DNA of 64,000 bases, taken from assembly GCA_021777765.1 (NCBI GenBank), contig JAJYDF010000013.1:24455-88454 (forward strand), in the 5' to 3' direction. Positions 46,899 to 58,300 of this stretch are shown one piece after another. The notes under the pieces were generated by a model. That model was given only the letters and a program-made list of their open reading frames with translations. It ran no database searches and was not told the DNA's origin. Position numbers and translations under genes: made by a program. This stretch comes from Pseudomonadota bacterium (GTDB lineage Bacteria > Pseudomonadota > Gammaproteobacteria > DASZBR01). The first letter of the stretch is position 1; every line of letters starts with the position of its first letter.

Positions 46899-48956
46899 TT
46901 ACGACTTCCTTTTCTTGTCATGCTTTTTTGGCACTTCACTAGCATGAATTTCCGTTAACCCCAGCATTCCATTTTGTAATTCCTGTAATTGATCGCGAAT
47001 CGCTGCCGCCTGTTCAAATTCAAGATTTTTAGCATGATGGTACATTTTTTGTTCTAATTGTTTAATTTGATGCGCTAATTGTGTAGGACTATACGCAGAA
47101 TAACTGGCCATTGATTCAGCCACTTTTTGATAACGTTTGCTACTGGGCGCTGATACATACGCCCCCTCTAAAATATCATGCACAGCTTTTTTAATGCCGC
47201 TGGCTTTAATACCATGTTCCTCATTAAAAGCTAATTGCTTCGTGCGCCTTCTTTCAGTTTCATTTATGGCACGTTGCATAGATTGTGTCACTTTATCCGC
47301 ATACATAATGGCTTTGCCATGAATATGACGTGCAGCACGTCCTATGGTTTGAATTAATGATCGATCGGATCGTAAAAATCCTTCTTTATCCGCATCTAAA
47401 ATAGCCACCAATGAAACTTCTGGCATATCTAATCCTTCGCGCAATAAATTAATTCCAACAATCGCATCAAATTGTCCTAATCGCAGATCACGAATAATTT
47501 CTACACGTTCAACCGTTTCAATATCAGAATGTAAATAACGCACTTTAATGCCATGCTCAGTTAAATATTCAGTTAAATCTTCGGCCATTCTTTTAGTTAA
47601 TGTTGTTACCAATACACGTTCATCGCGCGCAGTGCGTTTGCGAATTTCAGATAACAGATCATCGACTTGTGATGCAACGGGTTTCACTTCAATTTCTGGA
47701 TCAACTAATCCCGTGGGACGAACTAATTGCTCAATAATAGCCCCAGCATGTTGAATTTCATAAGGGCCTGGTGTTGCAGAAACATGAATCGTTTGTGGTG
47801 CTAATCGTTCAAATTCTTCAAATTTTAATGGTCTATTATCTAATGCCGATGGCAAACGAAAACCATATTCCACTAACGTTTCTTTACGCGATCGATCACC
47901 GCGATACATTGCGCCAATTTGTGGTACGGTCACATGGGATTCATCGATAATTAATAAAGCATCCGCGGGTAAATAATCAAATAAAGTGGGTGGTGGTTCA
48001 CCCGCATTACGCCCTGATAAATAACGCGAATAATTTTCAATGCCTGAACAATAACCTAATTCAAACATCATTTCTAAATCAAATCGCACACGTTGATCTA
48101 AGCGCTGCGCTTCCAATAATTTATTGGCATTTCTTAATTCTTCTAAGCGTTCTTTTAATTCTATTTTCGCTAAATCAATTGTATTTAACACACGATCACG
48201 CGATGTCACATAATGTGATTTTGGAAAGATGGTGACACGAGGTACACGGCGAATAATTTCACCAGTTAATGGATCAAAATAACTTAAATTATCAATTTCA
48301 TCGCCCAATAATTCTACACGAATCGCTTCATAATCTGATTCTGCAGGATAAATATCAATAACATCGCCTCGCACACGATAAGTTGTACGCGAAAAATCGA
48401 TATCATTTCGTGTGTATTGTAATTCAGTTAATCTTTTTAAAATAAAACGCTGATCGATAACATCCCCCCGCTTCAGATGCAAAACCATTTGCAAATAAGA
48501 TTCAGGATCACCTAAACCATAAATGGCAGAAACCGTTGCTACAATAATTGAATCACGCCGTTCTAATAATGCTTTTGTTGCAGATAAACGCATTTGTTCA
48601 ATATGTTCATTAATGGATGCATCTTTTTCAATAAACGTATCTGATGAAGGGACATAGGCTTCGGGTTGATAATAATCGTAATAAGAAACGAAATATTCCA
48701 CGGCATTTTCGGGAAAAAATTCTTTCATTTCACCATATAATTGTGCGGCCAACGTTTTATTGGGCGCTAAGATCATAGTGGGGCGTTGTATTTCTTGAAT
48801 AACATGCGCGACGGTAAATGTTTTACCTGACCCTGTTACACCTAATAATGTTTGATGTGCTAAACCGTCTTGGATTCCAGTAATTAATTCTTTAATCGCA
48901 CGAGGTTGATCACCGGCGGGCTTAAAGGGAGAGTGGATGTGTAAGGGTTTAGTCAT
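46899..48956 (-). CDS. uvrB: UvrABC system protein B (excinuclease subunit)
   Basis: A 685-residue protein, full length for UvrB. Near the N-terminus are Walker [13 protein letters not shown] and the beta-hairpin region [20 protein letters not shown], both diagnostic. The helicase-like motifs [35 protein letters not shown] and QTIGRAARH follow. The C-terminal UVR domain ([20 protein letters not shown]) binds UvrC. It acts in nucleotide excision repair: with UvrA it verifies the lesion, then recruits UvrC for the two incisions. It is divergent from the aspartate aminotransferase with a 75-base shared promoter gap. No LexA-type box is obvious in that gap. Confidence 0.98.
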   Translation of the reverse strand: MTKPLHIHSPFKPAGDQPRAIKELITGIQDGLAHQTLLGVTGSGKTFTVAHVIQEIQRPTMILAPNKTLAAQLYGEMKEFFPENAVEYFVSYYDYYQPEAYVPSSDTFIEKDASINEHIEQMRLSATKALLERRDSIIVATVSAIYGLGDPESYLQMVLHLKRGDVIDQRFILKRLTELQYTRNDIDFSRTTYRVRGDVIDIYPAESDYEAIRVELLGDEIDNLSYFDPLTGEIIRRVPRVTIFPKSHYVTSRDRVLNTIDLAKIELKERLEELRNANKLLEAQRLDQRVRFDLEMMFELGYCSGIENYSRYLSGRNAGEPPPTLFDYLPADALLIIDESHVTVPQIGAMYRGDRSRKETLVEYGFRLPSALDNRPLKFEEFERLAPQTIHVSATPGPYEIQHAGAIIEQLVRPTGLVDPEIEVKPVASQVDDLLSEIRKRTARDERVLVTTLTKRMAEDLTEYLTEHGIKVRYLHSDIETVERVEIIRDLRLGQFDAIVGINLLREGLDMPEVSLVAILDADKEGFLRSDRSLIQTIGRAARHIHGKAIMYADKVTQSMQRAINETERRRTKQLAFNEEHGIKASGIKKAVHDILEGAYVSAPSSKRYQKVAESMASYSAYSPTQLAHQIKQLEQKMYHHAKNLEFEQAAAIRDQLQELQNGMLGLTEIHASEVPKKHDKKRKS

Positions 48957-49031
48957 ATAGATACATTAAAGATGATTTAAATTGGATATTTTTATATTAT
49001 GACATAATTATTTTATTAACACAGGACTAAA

Positions 49032-50216
49032 ATGATGACATTCACTCTCGCTAACCGCACATTAAATATCAAACCCTCCGCCACCCTCGCCGTCGCGGCA
49101 CGTGCTGCACAATTAAAAGCAGCGGGGCAAGATATTATTAATTTAGGTATAGGCGAGCCAGATTTTGATACGCCTGAACATATTAAAGAAGCCGCTATTA
49201 AAGCAATCCACGATAATTTCACGCGATACACACCTGTCGATGGCACTCCTAATTTAAAAAAAGCCATACAACAAAAATTTGAACGAGATAATCAATTAAA
49301 TTATGCATTAAATCAAATTATGGTTAACAGCGGTTGTAAGCAAGGGATTTATAATTTAATGCAAACCTTACTCAATCCTGGGGATGAAGTTATAATTCCT
49401 GCGCCTTATTGGGTTTCATATCCAGAAATGACATTATTAGCAGAAGCTATACCTGTCATTATTCCAACAACTTTTGAGCAACGCTATAAAATTACAGCTG
49501 CACAATTACAACAAGCGATAACCCCTAAAACAAAATTATTCATATTAAATAGTCCGTCTAATCCTTCTGGTCTTGCTTATTCACGCGATGAATTAATTGC
49601 ATTAGCCAATGTATTATTAGCACATCCACACATATTTATTGCCAGTGATGATATTTATGAAAAAACATTATGGGATGAAAATGCATTTTATAATATTTTA
49701 ATGGTTTGCCCAGAATTAATAGATAGAGTCATTATCCATAATGGTGTATCAAAAACTTATGCGATGACAGGTTGGCGAATTGGTTATACAGCAGGCCCTA
49801 AAGAATTAATTACTACGATGATCAATATTCAATCACAAAGCACATCAAATCCCAATTCCATTGCGCAATATGCTGCTGAAGCTGCCATTGCAGGTGATCA
49901 AAATTGTGTGCGACAAATGATTAAAGCATTTCAACATAGACATGATATTTTAGTTGCTGCGCTCAATAAAATTCCAGGTTTGCAATTTCATCCAGCGGAC
50001 GGAACTTTTTATAGCTTCATTAATGTGCAACAAATCATTAATACAAAAAACATGACAGATGATATTGCGTTTGCAGAATATTTATTGAATCAATCAGGAA
50101 TTGCATTAGTTCCTGGTACCGCGTTCGGCATACCAGGATGTATAAGATTATCTTTTGCAATCAGCGATGCGCAATTAATAAAAGCGCTTGATAAATTACA
50201 ACTTGCATTATCTTAA
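49032..50216 (+). CDS. aspB: aspartate aminotransferase, class I (AspB type)
   Basis: A 394-residue PLP enzyme. Motifs in order: ARAAQLKAAGQDIINLGIGEPDFDTP, RYTPVDGTPNLKKAI, NSGCKQGIYNL, PAPYWVSYPEM, NSPSNPSGLAYSRDEL, SDDIYEK with the cofactor aspartate, and NGVSKTYAMTGWRIGY with the Schiff-base lysine. This is the subgroup Ib pattern of Bacillus AspB and related enzymes. It interconverts aspartate and 2-oxoglutarate with oxaloacetate and glutamate in the cytoplasm. Two adjacent ATG codons start the frame; the first is used here, with AGGA about nine bases before it. Its last four bases overlap the end of the convergent coiled-coil gene. Confidence 0.93.
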   Translation: MMTFTLANRTLNIKPSATLAVAARAAQLKAAGQDIINLGIGEPDFDTPEHIKEAAIKAIHDNFTRYTPVDGTPNLKKAIQQKFERDNQLNYALNQIMVNSGCKQGIYNLMQTLLNPGDEVIIPAPYWVSYPEMTLLAEAIPVIIPTTFEQRYKITAAQLQQAITPKTKLFILNSPSNPSGLAYSRDELIALANVLLAHPHIFIASDDIYEKTLWDENAFYNILMVCPELIDRVIIHNGVSKTYAMTGWRIGYTAGPKELITTMINIQSQSTSNPNSIAQYAAEAAIAGDQNCVRQMIKAFQHRHDILVAALNKIPGLQFHPADGTFYSFINVQQIINTKNMTDDIAFAEYLLNQSGIALVPGTAFGIPGCIRLSFAISDAQLIKALDKLQLALS

Positions 50217-52456
50217 GAAATAGCTTGTGGAGAATAATATCTTCTGGGTTGGTGCAGCGTTAATTTATCTTTTGATAATTGTAAAGTTTCGCTAACTGCT
50301 TTATACCGGGGATTTGATTCAGCAACTTCGTAATAATCATTATCTGCTAATGGAGGAATGGCTTCTACTTTATTATTAATTGTAATCATCTCCTGCAAAA
50401 TCGTATCTAATCCAGTCATTCTATTTTCATTTACAGCTTTTTTAGCATTCAAAGCTTTAATGTCATCATTTTTAGCTGCAATTAATTCTCTATTATCCTC
50501 AATGGTTGTATTAAATGTGGAAATAGATTGTTGCTGTGATTCAATAGCCTGCTTAATTTCATTAATTGATTTTTCAAGTGAAGCTTTTTGTGCATTGAAT
50601 AACAAAACTCTCGAGAAATAGTTATAATTGTTCAATGGCCAAATATTATCCGATCCATCTGCATCATAATTATTTTTATTGTCTATCTTTTTAAATAATG
50701 TCAGTGCATATCTCGCTGCTTGTTCACGAGTTTCAGGTGTTTCACCTGTACACCAGTTCAAAAAAGTTCTAACAAGTGGAAGCCCATCCCAAAATCGTTT
50801 AGAGACATTGGTAACAAATTCATTCTCAGACTTTACTGACCTAAAATCTCCCAAAGTTGAATTTTTAAATGGATAATAAAATCTATTATTAAATTGGTTA
50901 ACAAGATAAGTAACTGTACTTTCCTTTAACAGGTTAAGAGTTTCCACTTCGCTCTTCAATGAATCTTCAAACGATTTTAAATCCTTTTGATTACCTTCAA
51001 TAATTTTATTCGTTGGTTCAATCTTAGCCTGATCTGCTTCTATTTGTCTTTCTAACACATTTATTTCAGATGTTAATTGAACTATTTTTTCTTCGTAAGT
51101 TCTATTTGCACTTTTCAAACTTTCAATTTTTTTACCCACGATACTCGCTTCAGGCATGAATTCGGAGCGTTTAAACTCATTGACGACTTTTGTTATTTCT
51201 TCTCTCTCATGATTAAAAGCCTTTCGCTCATCTGCATATTTATTTTTCAAGAGTTGATCAGCCGTATTATAGTCATATTCTTTAATTATTTTATTTATCT
51301 TTTCTTTGTTTTCTGGCAAGTAACAATTACGTAATAGCTCTTCGGAGACTCTCAAATCGATATCTAATGTTTTAATTGTGTTAATTTCCGGTTCCTGCAC
51401 AGGTTGAACATTTACCAAGTCCACATCAGATTTTGAATTAAACAGTTCAATGATGTTGTATTTAATTTGTTTTAATTGAAATATGCCATTTTTAACCGCT
51501 TTAAATTTACTCTCGTAGGTCTGTTTTAATTTTTTAATATTGTCTGCGACTAACCGTAAATTATTAACATCTTTTTGCAAATCCGATAAACCCGCATCTT
51601 CATCTACAACCGGTGGAGGAGCAGCAATCGGCTCTTTTACTTTTGGTAATTTGGCAGAAACAGTTTCTGTCTTAGCTACATCATTATTGTCAGGATTAGC
51701 ATGAGATTCAGATGGTTTGTTATCTTTAACACTTTGTCTTTCAGATTGTTTATCAATCGATGAAGATCGACTAGAGCGCGAAGAATTAGAACTCCCTGTG
51801 TCAGACGGTGGTTCAGGTGGCAAGTCTACTACCCTTTTTTTAGTACCAGACTTTTTACGGCGGGGAAGAGTTGGAGATCCTTGGGCGTCATTATCACCGT
51901 CAATACTCACCATCTGTATATCTTCTTTATTTGTATTACCAGCGGATGTAGCTTGTTGTGCGGTACCAATGTCAGGCTTAGTTACAGGTGAAACAACAGG
52001 TGCACTCGACTTTTTTGTCAAAAGGTGAGCGTACGGGTTTTTCGTAAAATGCACACTGAGTACGTGAAATAAAATACCGGCTAAATGTTGTTTTTGTTGA
52101 ATAGATATAGGCATTCCACCAATTTGATTTAAAACACCATCAACTGTTTTCGATAAATCATCTGCAAAATTATATAGCTTTTTTTTCACATTCCCATCTA
52201 AGGTTTCACTAAAAGGCCTAATTTCATAGACGGGTTTAAATTCCGCACCAGTAACAGATGTAGCAGAAGGCTTATCTTCCAAAAGAGATATGGCTTGCAT
52301 TTTTAACTGTTGAAAACTAGCGGTATTTAAAGATAATACATTTAATAATTTGTCTTTTAATGTCACTCTAGGGGCAAGATTATCGGGAATAATTGAGAGT
52401 ATACAATGAATCAATAGAATAAATTGGTTAGGTGTAATATTAATAAAATCCATCAT
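50213..52456 (-). CDS. large coiled-coil protein of unknown function (probably the main part of a split gene)
   Basis: A 747-residue protein as read from the first in-frame ATG. Residues about 1-130 are helical (PNQFILLIHCILSIIPDNL). Residues about 150-300 are low-complexity and polar (Ser, Pro, Lys, Asp; SNSSRSSRSSSIDKQSERQS). Residues about 300-490 and 600-700 are long coiled coils, flanking a short tryptophan-containing segment (FWDGLPLVRTFLNWCTGE). No catalytic motif, signal peptide or membrane span is seen. Repetitive coiled coil plus disordered linkers is common among Dot/Icm effectors and structural proteins, but no family is recognised. There is no Shine-Dalgarno before the ATG at 52456, and the same frame stays open for 36 more codons up to the TAA that ends the upstream 104-residue frame. 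The true gene may therefore begin at 52879 and be interrupted by that stop. Confidence 0.7.
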   Translation of the reverse strand: MMDFINITPNQFILLIHCILSIIPDNLAPRVTLKDKLLNVLSLNTASFQQLKMQAISLLEDKPSATSVTGAEFKPVYEIRPFSETLDGNVKKKLYNFADDLSKTVDGVLNQIGGMPISIQQKQHLAGILFHVLSVHFTKNPYAHLLTKKSSAPVVSPVTKPDIGTAQQATSAGNTNKEDIQMVSIDGDNDAQGSPTLPRRKKSGTKKRVVDLPPEPPSDTGSSNSSRSSRSSSIDKQSERQSVKDNKPSESHANPDNNDVAKTETVSAKLPKVKEPIAAPPPVVDEDAGLSDLQKDVNNLRLVADNIKKLKQTYESKFKAVKNGIFQLKQIKYNIIELFNSKSDVDLVNVQPVQEPEINTIKTLDIDLRVSEELLRNCYLPENKEKINKIIKEYDYNTADQLLKNKYADERKAFNHEREEITKVVNEFKRSEFMPEASIVGKKIESLKSANRTYEEKIVQLTSEINVLERQIEADQAKIEPTNKIIEGNQKDLKSFEDSLKSEVETLNLLKESTVTYLVNQFNNRFYYPFKNSTLGDFRSVKSENEFVTNVSKRFWDGLPLVRTFLNWCTGETPETREQAARYALTLFKKIDNKNNYDADGSDNIWPLNNYNYFSRVLLFNAQKASLEKSINEIKQAIESQQQSISTFNTTIEDNRELIAAKNDDIKALNAKKAVNENRMTGLDTILQEMITINNKVEAIPPLADNDYYEVAESNPRYKAVSETLQLSKDKLTLHQPRRYYSPQAIS

Positions 52457-52564
52457 TGTTTTAGATTGCGGATTTTGATTAGATAGATATCTGAATAAAA
52501 ATTCTTGTAATAGTCTATGCGAATCTAACCGGAAAAAATCTGAAACAAACCCTTTTACAGAAAA

Positions 52565-52879
52565 TTAGCTTTCTTCTATTACTCCCTGAAATTGGTTGGC
52601 TAATTCTTGTAGAAGATAGATATGAAATTCGGAATCAAACACAGTAGCTACGGTATCATTTTTATTGTTAGATTTTTTGAGAGCATATTTTATTCGATCG
52701 GCAGAACCTTCCAATTGTGCTTTTCGTTGTTCTCTATTGTTCGCATCAATGGTAAGTTCTTTCGGCAAATTATTTAACTTAGAATCTAAATGATCCCAAT
52801 CTTTCTCGCAATTGCCTTTTTGCACATTTTCCTGAAGATTTTTTGCAATTCTTATTGATACTTCTTCTAAATTATTCAT
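52565..52879 (-). CDS. small helical protein, possibly the 5' part of the split coiled-coil gene
   Basis: A 104-residue, charged, helical protein (MNNLEEVSIRIAKNLQENVQ start; VFDSEFHIYLLQELANQFQG end). It has an AAGGGAT ribosome binding site about six bases before its ATG. No family is recognised. Its stop (TAA, 52565-52567) is in the same frame as the downstream 747-residue frame, and the 36 codons in between are open and look like ordinary helical protein (DFFRLDSHRLLQEFLFRY). This may be one gene of about 888 codons broken by a nonsense mutation, or two separate coupled genes. Confidence 0.6.
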   Translation of the reverse strand: MNNLEEVSIRIAKNLQENVQKGNCEKDWDHLDSKLNNLPKELTIDANNREQRKAQLEGSADRIKYALKKSNNKNDTVATVFDSEFHIYLLQELANQFQGVIEES

Positions 52880-53095
52880 GAATATCCCTTACTCAGTTTT
52901 ACATTATCTCAGTACTTTGAATAGTGATTTAACTCTTGTAGTTGATTCTATTATTTATCTGCTGGATCAATCGTTTAACTTGATTAAGATATCGCCATAG
53001 CACTATGTACGATTTTTACTAACCCAACATTATGTTATGAAAACGGAATCAATTCAACTCAACTTAAAGAAATAAATAAACTTTATTTATACCCC

Positions 53096-53123
53096 TTGAC
53101 CCAGGTCTACCTGACCCTATAGT
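53096..53123 (+). promoter_or_regulatory. promoter of the tRNA-Asn gene
   Basis: TTGACC (53096-53101) and TATAGT (53118-53123) are separated by 16 bases and match sigma-70 -35 and -10 elements well. The predicted start near 53130 lies about 16 bases before the mature tRNA 5' end, a normal leader for a tRNA gene. The block immediately upstream is A/T-rich and could act as an UP-like element. Confidence 0.75.
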
Positions 53124-53145
53124 ATTAGCGTCCTTTTCAGCATAT

Positions 53146-53221
<76 letters not shown>

Positions 53222-53407
53222 ATTGAATCAAGCACTTACAATAAAGTGGCAAATGATGAATCTTTCTGGTGCTATACTGGTGCTATGTCGAAGGGCTAAT
53301 AAGTACAAACTAAAAGCGTTATTACACAATTTTATTTCTAACATATTCATATCATTTGGAACATTAGATTGATCAAAGCATAAAATATGTAAAGAAAGGT
53401 ATCTTCT

Positions 53408-54871
53408 TTAGTTACATAATGTGTATAGCTGTTTGTGAATTTCCACCATCGCTAGGGTATCCTGTTTACAATATCTCAATAGTTCTTGGCATAAACCTGC
53501 TGCTTCTTTAGACGAATATTTATCCCTTGCAAGTTCAGCAAAAACTACACATGCACTTTGGCCATCTCCAATTACTAGATTTTTGTAACTCATATCAGGC
53601 ACTAAAACAGGTAATACAACTTTGATGGAATAACTACCATGAAAGGAAGGGTAATAATATGATTCTTTTATCACCACTTTCAAATCTACGATACGATCGA
53701 TTATGTTAATTAACTCATCAGCAAGATTAGGTGCTGCAGTAGCTAAATTTTTAATGAATCTTTTCTCCGCATCTGCATGATAAACAATCACGCTTCCTGT
53801 TTTTCCAATATCAGTAATCAATTTCTCAGCAAGTGTTTTTCTATCATCTTTAGTGTAATCAGCTAGAAACTCAAAATGCTCTTCATTGCTGTTAATAGAC
53901 GAGATTTTATGAATAGAATATTGCGTAACAAGTTCCTCATAAGGTCCAATATATGGATATAGCGGAATAGCAGTCCTGACTGATTCAAAGTCTAAGTAAT
54001 ATGCAGGAAAAATAATTTTGCTAAGCGATTCACTTAATTTTTCTTTATTAATAAATGGCTTTTTATTATTTACTGCAGTCCATACAGTTTTTTGCGAAGA
54101 CGAAAGATTATTTTTTGCTGGTATTTGACTAATTTGTGTAATGTCGTTCTCAATATAATCATTAAATTTATTCTCACTTAAGTAAGGCAAATCAAAAACT
54201 GAGTCATCTACACCTTTGCCTAAACAATCATTTTTATAAAAATCACAATTTTTACATTGATAAATTAATTTAGGTTCTGGCCTATCGGGCAGACCAGTTA
54301 TATTTGATATATCATCTATTCTATTAATAAAATCTGATTTTCTGTTATTCACTTCTTCTGTGCAATTTACTTCAACAAAAAAATCTCTATTATCCATCCC
54401 GATCCGATAATTTTTTGATACTAAAAACAAACTCATTTTTTTTAATTCAATTCCACACAACCCAACAATAAAACTTGTGTAAGTAAGATCATTGATTAAC
54501 TCATCTTTAATATCATCCGAAGCAGCACTAGATTTCACTTCAATTAAATGCCACTCTCCATCAATACGTTCAAGGATATCTGCTTTTGCGATAATATTCT
54601 TATATATGAAAGTTGCCTCGAAAATAATTTGCACATCATCATCGTTTATTAATTGTTTAGTTTTTTCATAATTATTGTTATTGCTACCTTCATTTACGAG
54701 TATGCCTTGCGGATAAAGTGAGCGCGCCATTTTTCCAATTTCAACACCCTCATTAATACGAAATAGGTCAGCTTGGGTAAGTTGGTATTGAATACCACTA
54801 GAACGTAGATACCATCCCTTGGTGAGGCACGTTCGGCTTTCAAGAAAAACCTGCTTATTTATCATTTCCAT
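53408..54871 (-). CDS. DUF2779-type bifunctional nuclease: Cas4/RecB-like domain + DEDDy exonuclease domain
   Basis: A 487-residue protein. The N-terminal half is a PD-(D/E)XK nuclease of the RecB/Cas4 kind: KADILERIDGEWHLIEVKSS supplies Asp98, Glu111 and Lys113. Cys15, with Cys206, Cys209 and Cys216 (YQCKNCDFYKNDCLGKG), forms the spread-out four-cysteine pattern of an iron-sulphur cluster. The C-terminal half has the RNase H-fold exonuclease acids: LDFES (Asp294, Glu296), VYHADAEKR (Asp367) and YCKQD (Tyr467, Asp471), matching the DEDDy pattern of 3'-5' exonucleases. Both active sites look intact. It is the last gene of a minus-strand series below a zinc-finger protein and an SF1 helicase, beside tRNA-Asn. 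Likely role: DNA end processing in defence or in the island's own maintenance. Confidence 0.85.
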   Translation of the reverse strand: MEMINKQVFLESRTCLTKGWYLRSSGIQYQLTQADLFRINEGVEIGKMARSLYPQGILVNEGSNNNNYEKTKQLINDDDVQIIFEATFIYKNIIAKADILERIDGEWHLIEVKSSAASDDIKDELINDLTYTSFIVGLCGIELKKMSLFLVSKNYRIGMDNRDFFVEVNCTEEVNNRKSDFINRIDDISNITGLPDRPEPKLIYQCKNCDFYKNDCLGKGVDDSVFDLPYLSENKFNDYIENDITQISQIPAKNNLSSSQKTVWTAVNNKKPFINKEKLSESLSKIIFPAYYLDFESVRTAIPLYPYIGPYEELVTQYSIHKISSINSNEEHFEFLADYTKDDRKTLAEKLITDIGKTGSVIVYHADAEKRFIKNLATAAPNLADELINIIDRIVDLKVVIKESYYYPSFHGSYSIKVVLPVLVPDMSYKNLVIGDGQSACVVFAELARDKYSSKEAAGLCQELLRYCKQDTLAMVEIHKQLYTLCN

Positions 54872-55058
54872 AGATATATCAGCTCTTCCATGTAACTATT
54901 TTAGTGATTCTTGACCACTAGCGATCAGTAACAATTAAAATTCACCTGCGCGTATTGCTTTAATAAAAAATAATTGACACTAATCGGTGGCATTATGATA
55001 AAAATCTCTACCAAATAATCGATATAAATGAAACAAATCTTTTAGTGTAAAAATTAAA

Positions 55059-55343
55059 TTATCGAAAAGGTTTAGTTTCTCTGCAATTTGGAAAACGTGA
55101 ACATCCATAAAATTTATGTTTATCACTGCGCCTTTCCCGAACAATCATCATTGAACCACAACGAGGACATTTAATGCCAGAGGTGGTAACAGGTTGTTGT
55201 GCAGTTATTGCTTTTACTATTTTCCTATTACTTTTATTCTCAAGTTTACACTGGGAACAATATCTACCATACCCCGTGATCAGACAGTCATCTTTGAAAT
55301 CTAATAATGGCTTAATAATATTACAATGAGGACAATATTTCAT
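55059..55343 (-). CDS. zinc-finger protein with topoisomerase-type C4 finger
   Basis: A 94-residue protein with two Cys4 zinc motifs. The N-terminal one is MKYCPHCN...YGRYCSQCKLEN. The C-terminal one is IKCPRCGSMMIVRERRSDKH followed by KFYGCSRFPNC, the topoisomerase I C-terminal zinc-finger pattern (zf-C4_Topoisom). Such fingers bind single-stranded DNA and are found in topoisomerases and in many nucleases of mobile elements. The protein is too short for enzymatic activity and is probably a DNA-binding partner of the flanking helicase or nuclease. It begins 44 bases after the helicase stop on the same strand and so is likely cotranscribed; the nuclease gene follows after 187 bases. Confidence 0.85.
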   Translation of the reverse strand: MKYCPHCNIIKPLLDFKDDCLITGYGRYCSQCKLENKSNRKIVKAITAQQPVTTSGIKCPRCGSMMIVRERRSDKHKFYGCSRFPNCRETKPFR

Positions 55344-55387
55344 TTTACCATTTTGTAGTCCGAAAATGTTTTCATGTATTTTTAAGA

Positions 55388-58300
55388 TTATGGAATAGTC
55401 CTGTTGGAGTTTTTTTTTACGAGATTTTCTATTCTCTGATTAAGTATTTCAATAGGGTTTTTCCCTACATTAAAACGGTTTATGCGAAGAAAACTATATC
55501 CATAACTCTCTAACACTTTTTCTCGATAAACATGCCCTTCAGTATAATATTCGCCATAATTAGAACTATCTATATTTAAGCTATTTTGAAAGTGATATTC
55601 AAAACCATCATATTCAATGATAATTTTATGTGTTTCATGCTCTTTATCTTGAAAAATTAAAAGGAAATCCACTGTGTATAATGGATGAGAGTAGCGTTTA
55701 TCTAATTGTTTTAGATATTCCCCCAATGGAAACTGGGCATGTAAATCAATAGATGAACTATTGGCTTTGAAAAATGCTGTTTCCTGCAACCACGACAACA
55801 CTTTCTTCTCCATAGGTGAACGCGGATCAGTATCCTTTACTTCTGGTACTTTTTTAGCATATTCAAGAACATTTTGGTAATGTTGTAATGCCTCGCAAAT
55901 TGATCCACTAAATGCCTCAACAGGCTTACTGATAAAAAAATGTATTCGTTCCTTTGCCCGACTAAAACCTACATTTAATCGTTGTAATTTAATTTGTCCA
56001 TTTTCTTCAACATCACAATTTTTGCGATCTTTAATAAAAACACCCCATAGTCTATCGAAAGTAACATTCGCCACCATTGAATAAAGGATAATATCTCTTT
56101 CCTCACCTTGGCATGTGTCAAAAGTCATTATTTTTAATTTATGCTTTTTATAAAAGTTTTCATTGTCAGAATGTTTTAAAAATACATCATTTAAAAGTTT
56201 CTGTTGATTTGTGTGGGGTGTAATAATACCAATTGTTGAATTTGGTTCATCTTTTGCTATTCTTTCTACCTCAGATATAATTGCAATAATTTCAAGTTGA
56301 TTAGTATTAGCAAGCTTCTCAATTCGACCATCATGATCAATTCGTGTAAATATAATAACTTGATCAATATTTTTAACTCTTATCTTAATTGCTTGTAAAC
56401 TATCACCATAAAAATACTTATTCGAATAAGAAATTAACTCTTTGTATCCTCTAAAATGCTTCTTAAGCATCGTATTATAATTACTGATACGATCAAAAAA
56501 CTCCAAGATAGAAGTTTTAATATTAAATTTTTCAAGGCGTTCAAGTTTTATAGGTTCTTCTGAAATTGTTTTTGTAAAAATATCTTTGAGCTGATTGAGA
56601 TATTCACGATTTGTATCAGAACGTGCATGTAATGAATTTACATTACTAAACTGTTTCTTATCGCCTAACACAACTATTTTTTTGCCGCGAAGTAACGCAG
56701 GAAATGCTTGAGCAATACTTACTTGCGAAGCCTCATCAATTATAACAAGGTCAAAAATTTCTGACTCAAGTGGAATATATTCCGCAAAATCTCGAATCCC
56801 CGCCAAAACGCAAGGAAATGAGTTTTTTAACTTCTCAAAACTGGTTTTATCAAATCGTTGTTTTTTGGAAATCACACTACATAAAGCTTTGGCATCGTTA
56901 CGGTAATTTTCAAAAAAGTCTACAACACGTCCATCAACCTTATATGCCATTTGAGCTGTAATAATCTCTTCAATTGATTTACTTTCTTCTAAATAATTAT
57001 ACTCTGGAATTTTATTAAACTTTTCAGCGAGGTCTTTATTAAGATATAAGAATTTTATCAGCTTATCAAAATCATCATTAGAAAATTGCGTCAATTTATT
57101 ATTTACAAAACTAAATAAGTCATTTTCCATAATGCCAATTTGAATTGAAAAAACTGGATATTGATTTAGCAATTTTTTTATACTTGTAATCATACTTAAA
57201 ATTGATTTTCTTTTAATGGCATCAGGAATAGTTATATTTAAAACAATGAATTGATGAATGCTTTTAATATAATCTAGTTCAAATTCAAAATTATCTGAAA
57301 TCTCTTGAGCAGTTTTGTAGCGCAAACTTTCTCGAAAAATAGTGATCAAACGTTGTAAATGAACGAGTTTTTTATGTGGTTGCTCAAAATCATTCGGGAC
57401 ACTTATTTTTAATTGATGACATAAAAAATCAATTTCTTTAGCCTTAAAAAGATAACCAAACATTCCTGATTTTAACTGTTGGCAACGCTCGACAAAATCC
57501 TCAAGAGCACTTAATCCTTCTTGCGAGAAATCTCTTATTTTCGTAATATATTCAATGTCTGAACTTCTATTAGCCCTCAAACGATCAATAATATTAATAA
57601 ATTTAAGAAAGCTAGCGAACGCATTAAGACTATTATTATTTGGGTAATACTTTTTGAAAAGATTCTCTAAATTATTCTCTGATAATTCAAACTTTAGTGC
57701 GAACATTTCATTTCTAATAGAAATCAAATTACTATATGAAGATGAATCAGACTCAAATTCCGTTAGGTCAAATGGTGGTACTTTATTTAAAGTTTCTTCT
57801 GCTTCTAACATCGTAAATTCTGCAATGTCATGAAGGTTAATCTTGTTATAAGCATTAATAGTATCATCAAGTTGGTTCTTCAGTGTTAATGATAGACTCT
57901 CAACATTTAATTCAAGTTTCTGGTACACACTCTGAGTTGCTTTAAAGTTTTCTTTAATTCGATCCATGGAAGATGTAGACAGTATTTTGTTGTAAGTATT
58001 TCCTGATTGACCTAAACGCAAAATTGGATTTTGAAAATCTTTATCTAATCTTACTTTATTCATTGTGTCGGTGATTTTATTCTCAACCACATCAAGGGCT
58101 TCTTTCTTATCAGAAAGCACTAAAATAGATTGATTTTTTAAGATAGCTTCACATACGATGGCAGTAATTGTATGACTTTTGCCAGTTCCAGGCGGGCCCT
58201 CAACAGCTATATACTTGCAGTCTTGTTTATTTAAAGCCAATAGAATCTGCCTTTGTTCTTCATTAAGTGGCACCGGACTTGAATAAACAAGCTTTTCGCT

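Noticed and set aside
53222..53407. Short direct repeat TGGTGCTAT after the tRNA as an attachment site
   Set aside because: It does not repeat the tRNA 3' end and occurs as one close tandem pair only; not enough to call an att site.
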